This document shows positions 25,370-49,100 of a stretch of 64,000 nt of DNA, in pieces; position 1 is the stretch's first letter; each line of letters begins with the position of its first letter. The position numbers and the translations under genes are program-made. The notes below the pieces were generated by a model. It ran no database searches, was not told where the DNA came from, and worked only from the letters and a program-made list of their open reading frames with translations. The DNA is from Engraulis encrasicolus (taxonomy: Eukaryota > Chordata > Actinopteri > Clupeiformes > Engraulidae). The stretch spans positions 12,851,407 to 12,915,406 of the forward strand of contig NC_085869.1 of NCBI RefSeq assembly GCF_034702125.1, given 5' to 3'.

Positions 25370-25515
25370 TTTATAATTCAGAATTAAATAGCTCCGCTGA
25401 GTTAACTTGGATCTCTCCTTTAATTCTGAGTTGAGAGGTTTTTACATGACGTTCTCAAAGCGGAATTAAGCTTTGTTCAGAATTAAAGTCAGTTAATTCT
25501 GAATTAAATGTCTTT
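25370..25515. repeat. Foldback repeat with ATTCAGAATTAA ends
   Basis: ATTTATAATTCAGAATTAAA and TTAATTCTGAATTAAAT are inverted at the ends, with further internal ATTCTGA/TCAGAAT copies. Non-coding MITE-like element. Confidence 0.6.
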
Positions 25516-25689
25516 TGTATATGTAGCAAATGAAAGAGAAGGCCTAACATCAGTGCTCCTCATAGCATATACAGACTGCTTTTCTGTATAGTATTGTGCT
25601 TGTGTAGTACTGTATTCTTTCCCCTCTTTAACAAACATGGCTTCTATCTTGGAAAAGTGTATGCTCGATACATGTCTCTGCCTGGGCAG

Positions 25690-25975
25690 AATTTATGCCG
25701 CCCATTCACAAATGTTACCTTTTTCATAAATATTTACCACCAAGTATTTCATTCTTACATGAAAAGGCTGAATTTCTCCTTTGTCTACCATTTTGAATGT
25801 CCAGAAATAAACACCTTTAGCTGCAAAAGTTACTGTAGTACTGTAGTAGATATTAGTTCATTATGTAGTAAGTAGTATTCATGAAAAGATCAAATCTGAC
25901 AGTAGGCAGCACAGTGTCAATGAGCTGCATAGTTGCAATACCTACTCTTACCACCATCCTACACAATGCACATTT
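25690..25975. mobile_element. MITE family A, copy 4 (left end missing)
   Basis: Shares the CCCATTCACAAATGTTACCT block and ends in CTACACAATGCACATTTAGG. The left terminal repeat is not recognisable. Confidence 0.7.
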
Positions 25976-26135
25976 AGGTCCTCTATGAGACATTGGGATC
26001 TTCCCTGGAATGGAGTAGGTTGACTTATGTTTCCCCTATGTAATGCATACTTTTGTAATTTATAAATATTTTCTGAATGAACAAAACAGTCATGAACAAT
26101 CCAAAGCACAGATCCAACTGGTTCATCCCATAGTA

Positions 26136-26466
26136 CAGTGGTTCTTAACCTGGGGTGCGGGCACCCCCTGGCGGTGCGCCAGAGATTCCAGGGGGTGCAC
26201 GGAATTTTGTTTGTGTAGAGGTTGTGACCATCATTACACTTGCAAACATTATAATTAGGCCAAATTAAGTCCAAATTAAACAAGTTTTGGTCCCCATTTG
26301 AAGTCATTCAGGTATTGATTCACGTCTCAAGTGAGAATCATTGTAATTAATCACTCATTTATCATTGTTTAGTGCATACACATGTAGAAGTTTGTGTTGG
26401 GGGTGCGCGGCTTGTCTTCGGCACAGGTAAGGGGGTGCGCTAAGAAAAAAAGGTTAAGAACCACTG
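26136..26466. mobile_element. hAT-like MITE (CAGTGGTTCTTAACC ends)
   Basis: Inverted ends CAGTGGTTCTTAACC / GGTTAAGAACCACTG and a perfect 8-bp target duplication CCATAGTA (26128-26135, 26467-26474). Confidence 0.88.
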
Positions 26467-27731
26467 CCATAGTAGACATGAGGAAGTCATTAGACGATGC
26501 TGCTTCTATCTAATGTGCCTGTAATGCAGTGAGTTATGAGAGGCATGCCTCATGTGCACAGAGCTGTACAGGTGTGTGATGACACCAGACAGGGTAATGT
26601 ATTGCCACATCCAAATGCCATTACTGTGTATCGGTCGAGATCCACACAGAGTACATACAGTTTGCAGATGGCTGACTGAGCGTTGTGATGAAGTTGCAAA
26701 TTGGGCTGAACCCAATTAAATACAAATTAGAGATGAAATTCTCGATATCTCCAAAGGTTGTCTCTGTTCTGTTCTGTGAAAATCATCTGCCGTGCCATTG
26801 ATGCAAAATGTTTTGTAGGCCTATATTCACAAGAAAGATGAATTCTGACCTAAAGAAATGTAAAGGCGATTTTATATTTTATTTAATCTTTTGTAGGCCT
26901 ACATTATAAACATGAAATGTTTAACTACACATACGCATCTCACAAACAAAACAATACAAAACATTCCTCACAATGACAGAAGGACTTGTGTTCTAGCAAA
27001 AATCTCTGGTATACAAAAATACAATAATCAGTTGAGTGATTGAAACACCTGGCATTATTATTATTCCAACGTGATATTTCTGATGGTGAAATGAGAAAAA
27101 ATAATTCTATATTATATCCTGATAAGTCAGCATGGGTGATAATGTGGAATAACGAGTTGTTAGTAGCTAGTAATTATGTAGTGCACCACACAGCTGCACG
27201 CCCCGATCCCCCCAGACTAATTAAATCTCATATAAACTGCGCTCATAAAATTATGAAAAACAAAATGAATTTGCAGCTTATTGCGTCTGAGCCACAGGGC
27301 ATTTTTGGTGCAGTATAGCAGCGCTATAACAAACCTGTGGTAGCAGGTGACGGATAGTATAATTAAGCTATTTAAAATATCTTGTTGCCTGATTGCTTCA
27401 TGAGGTATCGTAGAACAATTATCGGACAATAGTGAAGCGGACAGTTTGCAGATGTGCTGCAGACATTGATAAGAGCATGAGAACAGTAACATATAAAGAA
27501 AGCCTTCTCAAGGATGGATTACTGTGCGGGCATATCGGGCCCACGCCCAGGGGCCCAAGAGCCAAGGGGGCCCTGAAGCCAAAGCCTCTACAAGCGCTAC
27601 AGAAAAAACCACTTCATTATTGGCCTATATTGCATATATGCTCTGCTATTGTGTTAAAATTGCACTTTTAACTACTATATTGTCCCATTTCTGCAGGGGA
27701 GGAACAAACCCCATCAACAAAGGCTCTAACA

Positions 27732-27967
27732 TAGTGTTTCTCAACGGGGGCGCTACAGCCCCCCAGGGGGCATTGGGGAGACCTAGGGGGCGTTGATAAG
27801 GATGCAGCTGAGTGGGGGCGGGGCTTAGTTCCCATTGAGGGGCATTAGTTCATTTTTCATCATTTTTTAAGTGGACGTTGGGAGGCATATGATGAGGTCA
27901 AGGGGGAGTTGGGAGGCTTATCACGAGGTCAAATGGGTGCTTGTTCAAAAAAGTTTGAGAACCACTG
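27732..27967. mobile_element. hAT-like MITE (TAGTGTTTCTCAAC ends)
   Basis: Inverted ends TAGTGTTTCTCAAC / GTTTGAGAACCACTG with a perfect 8-bp duplication CTCTAACA (27724-27731, 27968-27975). Confidence 0.85.
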
Positions 27968-29927
27968 CTCTAACATCTTCTTCAATAACCCAAATCTTTT
28001 AGAACCTCATGATTCCATCGAGGGGTCTACTGATCTATCTTGCTCTATTTTTCTATAGCCTACCATTTAAAAAAAAATGCAGTGTTTCCTTTCCATGCCA
28101 GTGTGTTGTCCAGTTTTAAACCAAGATATACAGATTATAACATGAATGATCTTTTTTAATTGGCTTTTGTCATTCAATCTTTAGCAGAATCTTAACAACC
28201 CTCTTGAATCCCCAAGTAGCTGAAACAAAGACATTCATAATGGTGCATCTCTTGATTCAAAAAGATTTCAGAGGGACACCCAGTGGCACATCAAAAAAAT
28301 AATTTCTTGCTTTAATCTGAGATATTCCCCATGACAAATGAGAAAATGTCTCTTCCCATGTTTAATAGACTACCTGCTGTGGATACCATCCCACATAAGG
28401 GCTCAGTTCAATGGACAGCGTTAATTACTCTCACCAGTTAGTTATGACATTGTATCATCGTCACATTCAAATTTGCACAGCAATTGCCCAGTGTCAATTA
28501 TAAAGGGCTTTTCTTCAGTTAAAATGCCGTTCACAGAGCGGCAATAGACAGTGGAACTTTGTATGCTAATGTGTAACCTTTACTTTTTGCAGTATTAACA
28601 CGCCGACTTAGTATTTATCTGTGGCATCTCTTAACAGGAAAAAAAAAAGTTCTGGGATAATGTGGACTACATAATTATAGTGTGAATATAAATGAGTCCG
28701 GATATCCGTGCGGCACTAAAAAGGGGTCCTTGAACTTGAACAAATATCCACTTTCAGCTCCCGTCTGCTTCTCGCCTCACACAAGTCTCAGTGTAGCCGA
28801 TACTTTATTGATCCCACAGGAAATTAAGCGGTGAATGGAAGGAGGGAAAATACAGCATATGAATGAAGGAAAATGCACAGTGTAAACATAAAACGTAATA
28901 CACATTTCTCTATTTTTATTTCCCTGCCCTCTGTGACATCGGGCACTATATGAGTTTATACAGCCAAGCAGCATGTTATAGAATGCTTATCGGTAACAAC
29001 ATGCATGGAATTCTGTAAAATTTGGATCTCGTCAGTCACTCAGCAGTTAGCTTTTTGTGGAAAAAAGAGCAATACAAGCAGGGAAGCCGACAAGGAGTGA
29101 CAAAGGGGCCAGTTGTCCTGGGCCCTGGAAGATGGATGGTCCATAATAGGGACTCATCACATTGAATGCATTGAGTGGGGGGCCCTTTCAGATGACTTCA
29201 TCCTGGGCCCAGGCACAGCTGTCAGCGGGCCTGAATACAAGACAGCCTTTCGTTTTGCAGAGTAAATAGAGATGCACAGTATCTGTGTCTTTCTACACTT
29301 CTGTCTCCTTCACACATTTTCTTGAGGCCAAAAAAACTAGGGTGACAGACAGTGAAGCTGTCCAGGGCGTCTCATGTCCCCAATAGCAGAACTTGTCCTA
29401 GCACTGCCCTTCCTGTTTAATGGCTTTAATTCCCAACCCAAATAGATCTCATTTGCTACACTTGAGTAATATATGCTTCCCACTAACCCACGGGCTGAAA
29501 TCGTACCCAATGTTGGAATGTCAGGAGGACCATTCAGCTTTTCATTTTAACACTCCACTGCCAGACACGAACTGGGTAGGCAGGGCAAGGCAGTTTCTTA
29601 GTTATATAGCACATTTCAAGGCAGCCAAATGTGTGTGCTTCATAAAAAAAACTAAAGAATAATTGCATGAAGAATTTAAAGATTTAAGAAGTGAAATGAA
29701 TGAAAATATGCACCCTGCATTTAGTGAAAAAAAAAATAAAAGAAAAAAAGATCAGCATAAAATGATGGAGAAATAAAAAAAAGATTAAAACAGGGCTTGA
29801 AATTCACTATGGCCCTGGCAGCAGTGCAGGCATCTTAAGCCAGTAGATGAAGGGATAGTGAAGCATGATGTACAGTATTATTCTCTGTATTGCACGAGCT
29901 GTGCGCACAAACCCTGTGTGCACGAAC

Positions 29928-30032
<105 letters not shown>

Positions 30033-31114
30033 ATGTATGTGCGTGTGTGCATACGTGCATACATGCATGTGTTTCTGTCTTCATGAGTATGTACGTGTAT
30101 AGGTATGCTTAGCATGGATACCCGAGACAGGGCTGACATGACAACAGGCTAAGTCAATGGCAGTGATAATGTATCATTACTCATAGTTCCCTGGTGTCTC
30201 CCTGCGTGCCGCTGTGACAGAGGATGGTCCTGAGTCCTTATGCTTCCCAGGGGCCACTGCAATGGAGCCAGTCACTCAATATATTACAGAGCAGCTCCTC
30301 TTCTAGGACACTCATGCACAGCACAGGGGATCCATCATCACCTACTAGATGTGCCATCTAAATCACCGCAATGCAACCCTGATTTCTCTCGTCTTATTTA
30401 TCTACGGTTGTAAACTCTGCCTTGTTACAAAGTCATGTCCAATACAAGCCCATCCACTGAACACAATAGAAAATATATTATATAAAAAAATATTAACAAG
30501 GTATAAACAAAGGTAGATTACGTCTGACAAAGACGCATATCTTTCTTAAAGCAGTAAATGATGAGCTTACAATGATCATTTCATAGCTGATATAGGCCCC
30601 CATGATAAAGCCCCCATGCAGATGATTAAAAAATGACTGATTTCCAATAACAAATAGATGCATGCCCTTCCATGGCAAACCCCGTTAAAATGAAATCCAG
30701 TTGTTTACAAAATAGTGTGGAAATGAAAGGACAAAGAAGCAAATCCAAATTCCCTTACATGCTGTGTTGTAGACCACCTCTCTTGGAAACGCTACAGCAG
30801 TTTTGTCACCAATTTAGTGTTGCAAGACAACAGCGTTGCCCGGGGCTAATTTCCAGCTCCAGTGGGGTTATTACCATTATTAGAGAACATTTAGAGCCTG
30901 GTCCCCGTAGCCCAAGTTGCTGATTACATGAAAACATCTCTCTAATAACCTTAACAAGAGTAATGCTCTGGGAGGACACCGGCTAGTCCCGCTGGAGAAA
31001 GGTAATAGAGTGGCTGGCTTTGGGCTACACATCCCTCTCTCCTCAAAGTCACCCCTGCTTGTTTTTTTTCTTCTCCTGTCCTCTGTATTTCTGTGATTCC
31101 CAACACTATAATTA

Positions 31115-31115
<1 letters not shown>

Positions 31116-31203
<88 letters not shown>
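31116..31203. repeat. (GT)n microsatellite upstream of chmp2b
   Basis: 88 bp of pure GT about 800 bp before the chmp2b start codon. Confidence 0.97.
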
Positions 31204-31205
<2 letters not shown>

Positions 31206-31831
31206 GCTACATGCCAGTCCTAATCATATACTGTATCTTATTAAGATTTAGGCCACATATACCTGTATAGTCTAATATTGTTGGATTATCTAGATTGCAC
31301 TGTTTCGAGTTATAGATCATGTGTTCATTACATCTGAAAGGTGATACGCACACAACTGTAGACTACATTTAAATGTAATGTCAGTGGAATAGAATTGCAA
31401 TATAGGCTACAGTACATCTAAATGACTACCATTGCAATGGATTCAAAATAGTCATTTTTACTCGCATCCAAAAGTTATTTATTTTACAATAGAAGTTGAG
31501 CAGGCCCCATCACTGCTGCAAAATAAAATAAGCAGGCAATGTAAATTAAATTAAGCTTTTCATTATGTAAGCTGTACACACCTTTTTTATTTACTATTTT
31601 TTAATCTTTACGACATAGGCTACTGGCATAATGTGAACCAGCTGTCACTGGTGTATTTTTGGTCTATGGATAGGCTCTTGGTAGTTGAAAAAAAAAAACA
31701 CTGTTACAAAAAAACAAAGGAAGCAGGGGTTGCACCATGCACCAAGCAGGGGTTGCCTATGTCCAGCCACAGCACTGTCAATTCCGTTCACCGCCGCCAC
31801 CTGCAGGACGCTAATATAATAACGATGCTCG

Positions 31832-31839
31832 TGACGTCA
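31832..31839. promoter_or_regulatory. Perfect CRE palindrome TGACGTCA upstream of chmp2b
   Basis: A full consensus cAMP response element about 160 bp upstream of the chmp2b start codon, next to the GC-rich stretch ACCGCCGCCACC at 31789-31801. CREB/ATF sites of this type are common in housekeeping promoters. Function is inferred from the motif and its position. Confidence 0.5.
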
Positions 31840-31999
31840 AATTCAATATGACCCTATGCCTTGTCGTCATGTGCATTTCAAAAAATCAGTTCTTCCCTCA
31901 ACACTTGCACGGCGAATTCCCAGAAAGTAGTTAGTGCGTAACCGTCAGTATAGTTAGTGTTCTCTATATGAATGTAACTCGACGCACAGAGGAAAGGCA

Positions 32000-43083
<11,084 letters not shown>

Positions 43084-44221
43084 CTAGCGACTCCTGAAGT
43101 TGAACCTCTGTTACAAACTCGGTTGTCAATTAATTGTGTTCATGCTGACAAGAGAATTGCTCTGGTTCCCATTCCCACACCTTTCTTGAACCGACTGGAG
43201 TGTTCATGCTAAAAATCCTTAGTGTTCAGGAACCAGAAAATGGCCTTGCACTATTTTAAAACAAATCTGTAAAGCTTTTCTCTGTGATGACAATGCACAG
43301 TAGATATCAGCAAGTTAATCTGGGGGTGACACCGTCACTTGTATTAAAGAACGCAAAACTGGTATGAATGTGGGTGGTTTACAAGTCAATATTTCAGTTC
43401 TGAATGCAACTAGTGCGGGAATGGGCACCAGCAACTCTCCCAGTTGGCACGGAAACAGTAAATGAAGAACTTCATGCTTCAAGCCAGCATCTGAACATCT
43501 CATGGATGAAGTTGGTCAGGATGGTTTTAAAGGAAAACACTGATGCTTGTGTGGAGCAGATCAGCAAATGAAAAGTTACAAAATGATAACTCTCAGAACT
43601 AGTTTATAAATTAATCAGACTCATCCTAACGGTTCAGTGGAAATCCAGTGAATTTAAGTTTTGCAATTGTTTTTATTGCTGACAATTTTTTTTTATAAAA
43701 GCTTGGCCAAGCACAGAAACAGCCCCTGCCAAGACACCTGTGGAATTTCAAGGACACACAAGCTAATTATGCTCTAATGACAGAAGTGCCAGCTCAGTTT
43801 TGCTGCTGAAGTCTGTGTGTTGTAATGCTGTTGGTTTCCATCCCCTAACAGTTCAATGTTTTTGTACCTGCATACATGCGTGGGTTTGAATTGTCTGCAG
43901 AACTACTTTTGCAGAAATCGGTAGAAATCAACAGTATTTGTGTATTAATGTGTATTAAAATACCTATGTGTTCTCTCCTTAGGTATTTTGCAGTGAGTAT
44001 TGACTTTTTGTATTTCATTTGCAGCATTTTACATTCTGCATGAGAATCACAAATTAATTGGTGAATAGAGTTGAAAAGCCATGACCATTTTTAATACTGA
44101 AGCGCAGCTATATTACATCTAGCCTACTTTCTTAAATGGACAAGGAGTTAAGGGAACAGGTTTGGAGCCTGATAGTTGGCAGCTTGATTTGCAATATTGC
44201 CTGGTGGTTGTGGGGACTGAG

Positions 44222-44368
44222 TAAATGGTACATGTCCGCAACACTGTTAATGATCCCAGTTGTTCAATGGCACAACGTTTCGGACCTAAGTCCTTCTTCA
44301 AACATCCGAAACGTTGTGCCATTAAACAACTGGGAGCATTAACAGTGTTGCGGAAATGTATCATTTAC
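44222..44368. repeat. Foldback hairpin in the chmp2b 3' region (copy E)
   Basis: Arms 44222-44284 and 44306-44368 (63 bp, few mismatches) with loop CCTAAGTCCTTCTTCAAACAT. The inner core CAACGTTTCGGA is shared with the other copies. It lies about 1.1 kb after the chmp2b stop codon, upstream of both candidate polyadenylation signals. Confidence 0.88.
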
Positions 44369-44452
44369 ATCAATATCATGTATTATCATGTATTATCATT
44401 AATTTTATCCATCACTATGTTTCTAAACATGTGTACATGTCCATGGGGGACA

Positions 44453-44756
44453 AATAAAGATTTGAATTCTTGTAAAGGGACAATTGCCACTGATGAATGT
44501 TGGGATACCTTTTTCAACTCACACATGTAAATATCTGCAGTGCTTTGATTGAAATGAATGTGAATGTGACTTTTCCTGTCACTGTGAAAACAATTCAGAT
44601 TTAAGTAAATTTTCTTGTCTTGTCCAATAATGTTATATTCAATTTTGTATGCTGGTAATTTCAATACTGTTGAATTGGGACTCATGGGTTTTTACCGTCT
44701 TTGTGATATACTGTATACCGAGCATATGCAGGCTATTTGACTTTTTAATAAATAAA
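44453..44756 (+). terminator. Candidate chmp2b polyadenylation signals
   Basis: AATAAA hexamers occur at 44453-44458 and as an overlapping pair at 44747-44756. They would give 3' UTRs of about 1.4 and 1.7 kb, which would include the foldback hairpin at 44222-44368. Choice between the sites cannot be made from sequence. Confidence 0.45.
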
Positions 44757-45975
44757 ATGTGCTTTTAAATTGCCTTGTTGAAAATAATCTGTTCAATAAA
44801 ATTAAGTTCAATTTCAAATTTTCAATTATACCAGAAAGCCTAATTGAGTTAGGATGTGATGTATTAGCTAATTACCTCAGTTAATTACTGATTGAGTAAA
44901 GCTTATTGAGTCACATAATTACTCACAACAGTTTATTAAAGGAATTCAGACCTAATCTTAGTAAATCTCATCTGTAGGCTACTTTCCAGCCAGATCTTGC
45001 GGATGGTGACACGGATGACACGGATGCTGATGGTTTTGTTAGCGGTGTTGTCTGAATATTAACCCAGACAGCGCTTGACAAGATCCAGTATCCAACATTT
45101 TAGTCATATTAGAACAATATTTTATTTGTGGTAAACCGTCTTTTCTAGACAGTTTTATGATTAATTCATTTATTTTGTTACACAGTACCAGTTGCCATTA
45201 CACCAGGAGAACAAAATAATTATTTCTATCAGTCAGACCTACACTAGCCCATAATGAGGTTATTAAATCTAAATGTCCAAAGTTTTAGATGATTTCAAAC
45301 AGCATTACTCTTGAACAGCAGACTCACTGAAAGGGCATATTATTCCATATACAGTCATTTCCCAGCCAAACCACCATCATGTTTTATTCCTGAAGTTGGC
45401 TGTAGCACATGTTATATTTATGCTCTTATTATGGCGTCTTCCAACGGGAATGTCTGTGTCTGTGGTATAGTGTGGTGGTAGATTTAGCTGACAGAAGCCA
45501 TAAAGGGCTTGAAAACCCTGTAGATCACTCTATTCTATTCTACAGTACTGTATATATTACAGTAGCATCCTCAGGTGAGAGATGCACTGCAATAAGGTGC
45601 ATTAAGACATGACAGACATCTCGTGAAATCGTCCATGTGTCACGTATACCCACACCAGCCGTCCAGGGACAGACACTTCAGTGAGTGAATTATCTTGGAG
45701 GTCTCGGGAAGACAGCTTTTACATTCCATATAGCTTTCTATTCTAGAACGAAATATGGGCTGCAGATATCGGGTGTATATCTAACAAGAAATATTTTAGT
45801 CATTAGACCAGATGAAGATGTGGTCACGAACATTATACATGTACTGTATATGTTTAATAAGAAAGAAAGAAAATCATGTGCTCAATAAAAAAGCATATAA
45901 AGTATACAGCTTTCATATTAAGCTCACTTGTTTTTATTTCCAAAAATAAGTCAACTGAACATAGTTTGTCATTGA

Positions 45976-45981
45976 TTTATT
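45976..45981 (-). terminator. Candidate pou1f1 polyadenylation signal
   Basis: AATAAA on the minus strand about 210 bp past the pou1f1 stop codon, in AT-rich sequence. The two convergent genes would be separated by roughly 1.2 kb if the distal chmp2b signal is used. Confidence 0.45.
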
Positions 45982-46189
45982 AATTTATTTTTAAATTAAA
46001 TATATATTTTTAACATGCATTCTCAAAAATGTTTTCTGGTCAACCCATGTAGTTTCTTATGATAAGGACAAAGACAAATCTTATTGACATGACAGAAATG
46101 TTGTTCCTGATGTGTAGTCTAAATGTTCTCTATTCCACGACGATGGAGAGGAGTCTTCACGAAAGTAGACCCATACTGCCCCATGAAGT

Positions 46190-49100
46190 CTACCTGCACA
46201 TCTGGGCTTCTTTGGCGAGGTAAGCGGCGGCGCTTTGGTGCAGGTTGGTCTTGACCCGTTTTTCCCTCTGCCTGCGATTGCAGAACCACACCCGCACCAC
46301 CTCCTTCTCCAGGTGCAGCCCCTCGGCCATGCGGATGATCTCCTGAGACGACGGCTTGCTCTTCTCAATAAAATTCCTCTCCAGGGCCTCTTTGGCCCCC
46401 ATGCTGTGTGTGCAGAGCAGAGGAGATTGGGTTTTTATGCTGACATATTTTTTCAGGGCAAACATTTTTTTTTTCTTCCCAAGGGTTCTTACCTGATGGT
46501 TGTTCTTCGCTTCCTTTTTCTTTCGTGCATCCCCATTTTTTCATTAAACAAAGCTGTAGACGCACAAACAATTGACATAATTAATAATATTCATTAAGAC
46601 CTACAGTAAGGGCAGAGAGAACATCTATACACAGCTAAAAATGTTCCCATCAAAATAAAGTCACACTGTACCAACGTCCAGGGCCAGCTTAGGATGGCCT
46701 TGGGCCCCTAGGCTACAGGTTGCTTTAGGCCCCCACTGAAGGCAAATTTTGCAACAAAATTACATAGATAGACGGCATCATGATTCCCAGCTAGGATCCC
46801 AAGGATTACATGTCTACCAGCTGTGGAGCAAGATCTGACTTCACACAGCAGACTGCATCTTGTTTTAACTCTGCAATCATTGATCATCCCCCACCCCCCA
46901 TCCCCTTTTTTGGTAAATCAGGCCCCCCCTGGCAGGTGGAGGACCCCTTGGCTGCAGCCATATCTAGCCAGTGCATTAATTCGGCCCTGCTGATGTCATC
47001 GCTTTAGCTGTTATCTCACCTCCTGCCTGCTCTGCCTCATCCAGCCACTTGGCGAGGATGGACTTCAGCTTACAGGCGTTTTTGAAGCTGAGTTGAAGGT
47101 TCTCAAAGCGGCAGATGGTAGTCTGGCTGAACTCTGAGCCATGCACTGCAGCCAGAGCCTCGCCCACATTGGTCTGAGTATATCCTGTCAGGATAGACAA
47201 AACAAGAATATCATAATTATTGCAGCCTTGAAGGAGTATCAAAGTGAAACAAAGGATTACATTGCACTTACATTTAACCCATTGACGCCTGAAGCACCTG
47301 CAAAAAGCCCTTTTTAAGAAAAGTTTCCCTCAGCCTATATAAACCTAAATATCTTTCCTTTAAACACTAAGACCCTCATCTTGAATTAGAATGTGTTCAT
47401 TCAGCTCTAACATATCAAGATTTTTGATAAAATTGTCTCAAATCTCATGACCCTGAATGTTGCGTCATGCAGCTCCAGGCGCCAGAGCCAATGTTGTGCA
47501 ACGCAACATCCAGCATCAATGGGTTAACAGATGCCTTGATCCAAGGTGACAAAAAAGGTAATAATCAATAACATACAGAGAATTAGGACCAAGCAGGGAA
47601 AAAGTACACAGCGCAATGGGTGGGGAACTTTTTTCATTCGAGGGGCCACTTCAAATTTTAAGAAATAGGCCTAATTGAAGTCCTCCAAGGGCCGTACTAT
47701 GAACACAAACCAGGATTTACCCCTGCACTTTAGGCATATATTGAAGGTAGACACCTTTACAACAGACCCCACCTTCACCTGGTCCCCTAAAAACTACCGC
47801 AAATGTAATTGCTAAGATTGCTTTACAAAACGTGTCATATCTCATGTGAAACTGCATAACATTGAGATCATGCAGGGGCTCTCCAGAAATGTTGGGCTCC
47901 ATGAAAAATTCAAATTATGGGCCCGCTTAAGGGCTCCTGTCAGTGCAATCAGTGCTTGGGCCCTTAGAATCTGTAACATCTTTCACCCCGTAGCGGCACG
48001 CATTTTCTCATGGTCCCAAACAACAACCCACCAAGCTTGATCCTCCTCAGTTTGAAGTCGTTGGCAAACTTCTCCAGCTCCCGGATCTGTGGCGAGTCCA
48101 TGTCTGGAGGGTCCTCTGGCGGCCGGCTCTTCCTGCGGAGCTCCTGTTTGATGTCACACATGCTGGGCTCCTCCGCCAGCAGGGCCTGGGGCAGCGGGGG
48201 GAAGCTGTGGCTCAGCGGACATGAGCCACCTCCCAGGCTGTGGCTGTGGCTGTGCTCGGGAAACTTATAGAGGCAAGGGGCCAAGCTACCTTTTGGAAGA
48301 AGGGAAGATGACATTGATGCTTTTATTTGATACTTTATATATATTGTTGTTTGTTGTTTTTATTCTCAGTACTATTATTATTGTGTTAAAGTTATTGTTT
48401 ATTATGTTTTTATTATCCTTATTTTTTATTATAGACATTATCACTATGCCTTTTTGTTGTTTATGTATGTGTCAGAGTTTTTCTTAAAAAGAAACATGTA
48501 AAAGTCAGATCAAGTGCCTTGATGAAAGAAATGTTTCACAATAAATATGTATATTTGAAAACGAAACATTAATGTACCGTAAAGAGTAGCCTACTATGAG
48601 GCAAAAATCTAACGTAATGTTCCTCTAAGAGTAGGAAGGTAAAGAGAAAAAAATTCCCTATGATCCTGAAGTATTCACGAGGTACACTTCACATATGCAG
48701 CTTCAAAATTATGGAATTGTCATCAACATATGTGCATATTTTACAATTTTTAATTTCTGTATGATGCCCTTGGCGGTTTAGTACCACAAAAAATAAACTA
48801 CAGTAGGCCTATAAAATTGAAGAAGAAGAGGAGAAGGATGATGTAGAAGATGATGATAGTTATTGTCTTGAACAGCATTTCATTGCAATTGAGTGTGTGG
48901 CAATGCCATGAGTGAGCAGTGTAGGCTTGTTTCTAATGACACAGTACCCTCTTGTGGTCAGTTTGGGAACAACTAGCTTTGCTCAGTTCAGCACCAAGTA
49001 TTTCATATCTGTTGACAAATTACACCAAACAGTATTGTGTAATATTGTGGAATTATAATAGATAGAATAAATAATATTAAGTAAGTATAAAAGTATTTTT

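Larger units (their letters stand above)
43084..46189. other. Convergent 3' region of chmp2b and pou1f1
   Basis: This holds both 3' UTRs and a short spacer. The chmp2b side contains a 63-bp-arm foldback hairpin (44222-44368). The rest is AT-rich and unique-looking; no further reading frame is supported. Confidence 0.6.

Noticed and set aside
46235..46597. 120-codon plus-strand frame over the pou1f1 homeodomain exons
   Set aside because: Antisense shadow of exons 6 and 7.
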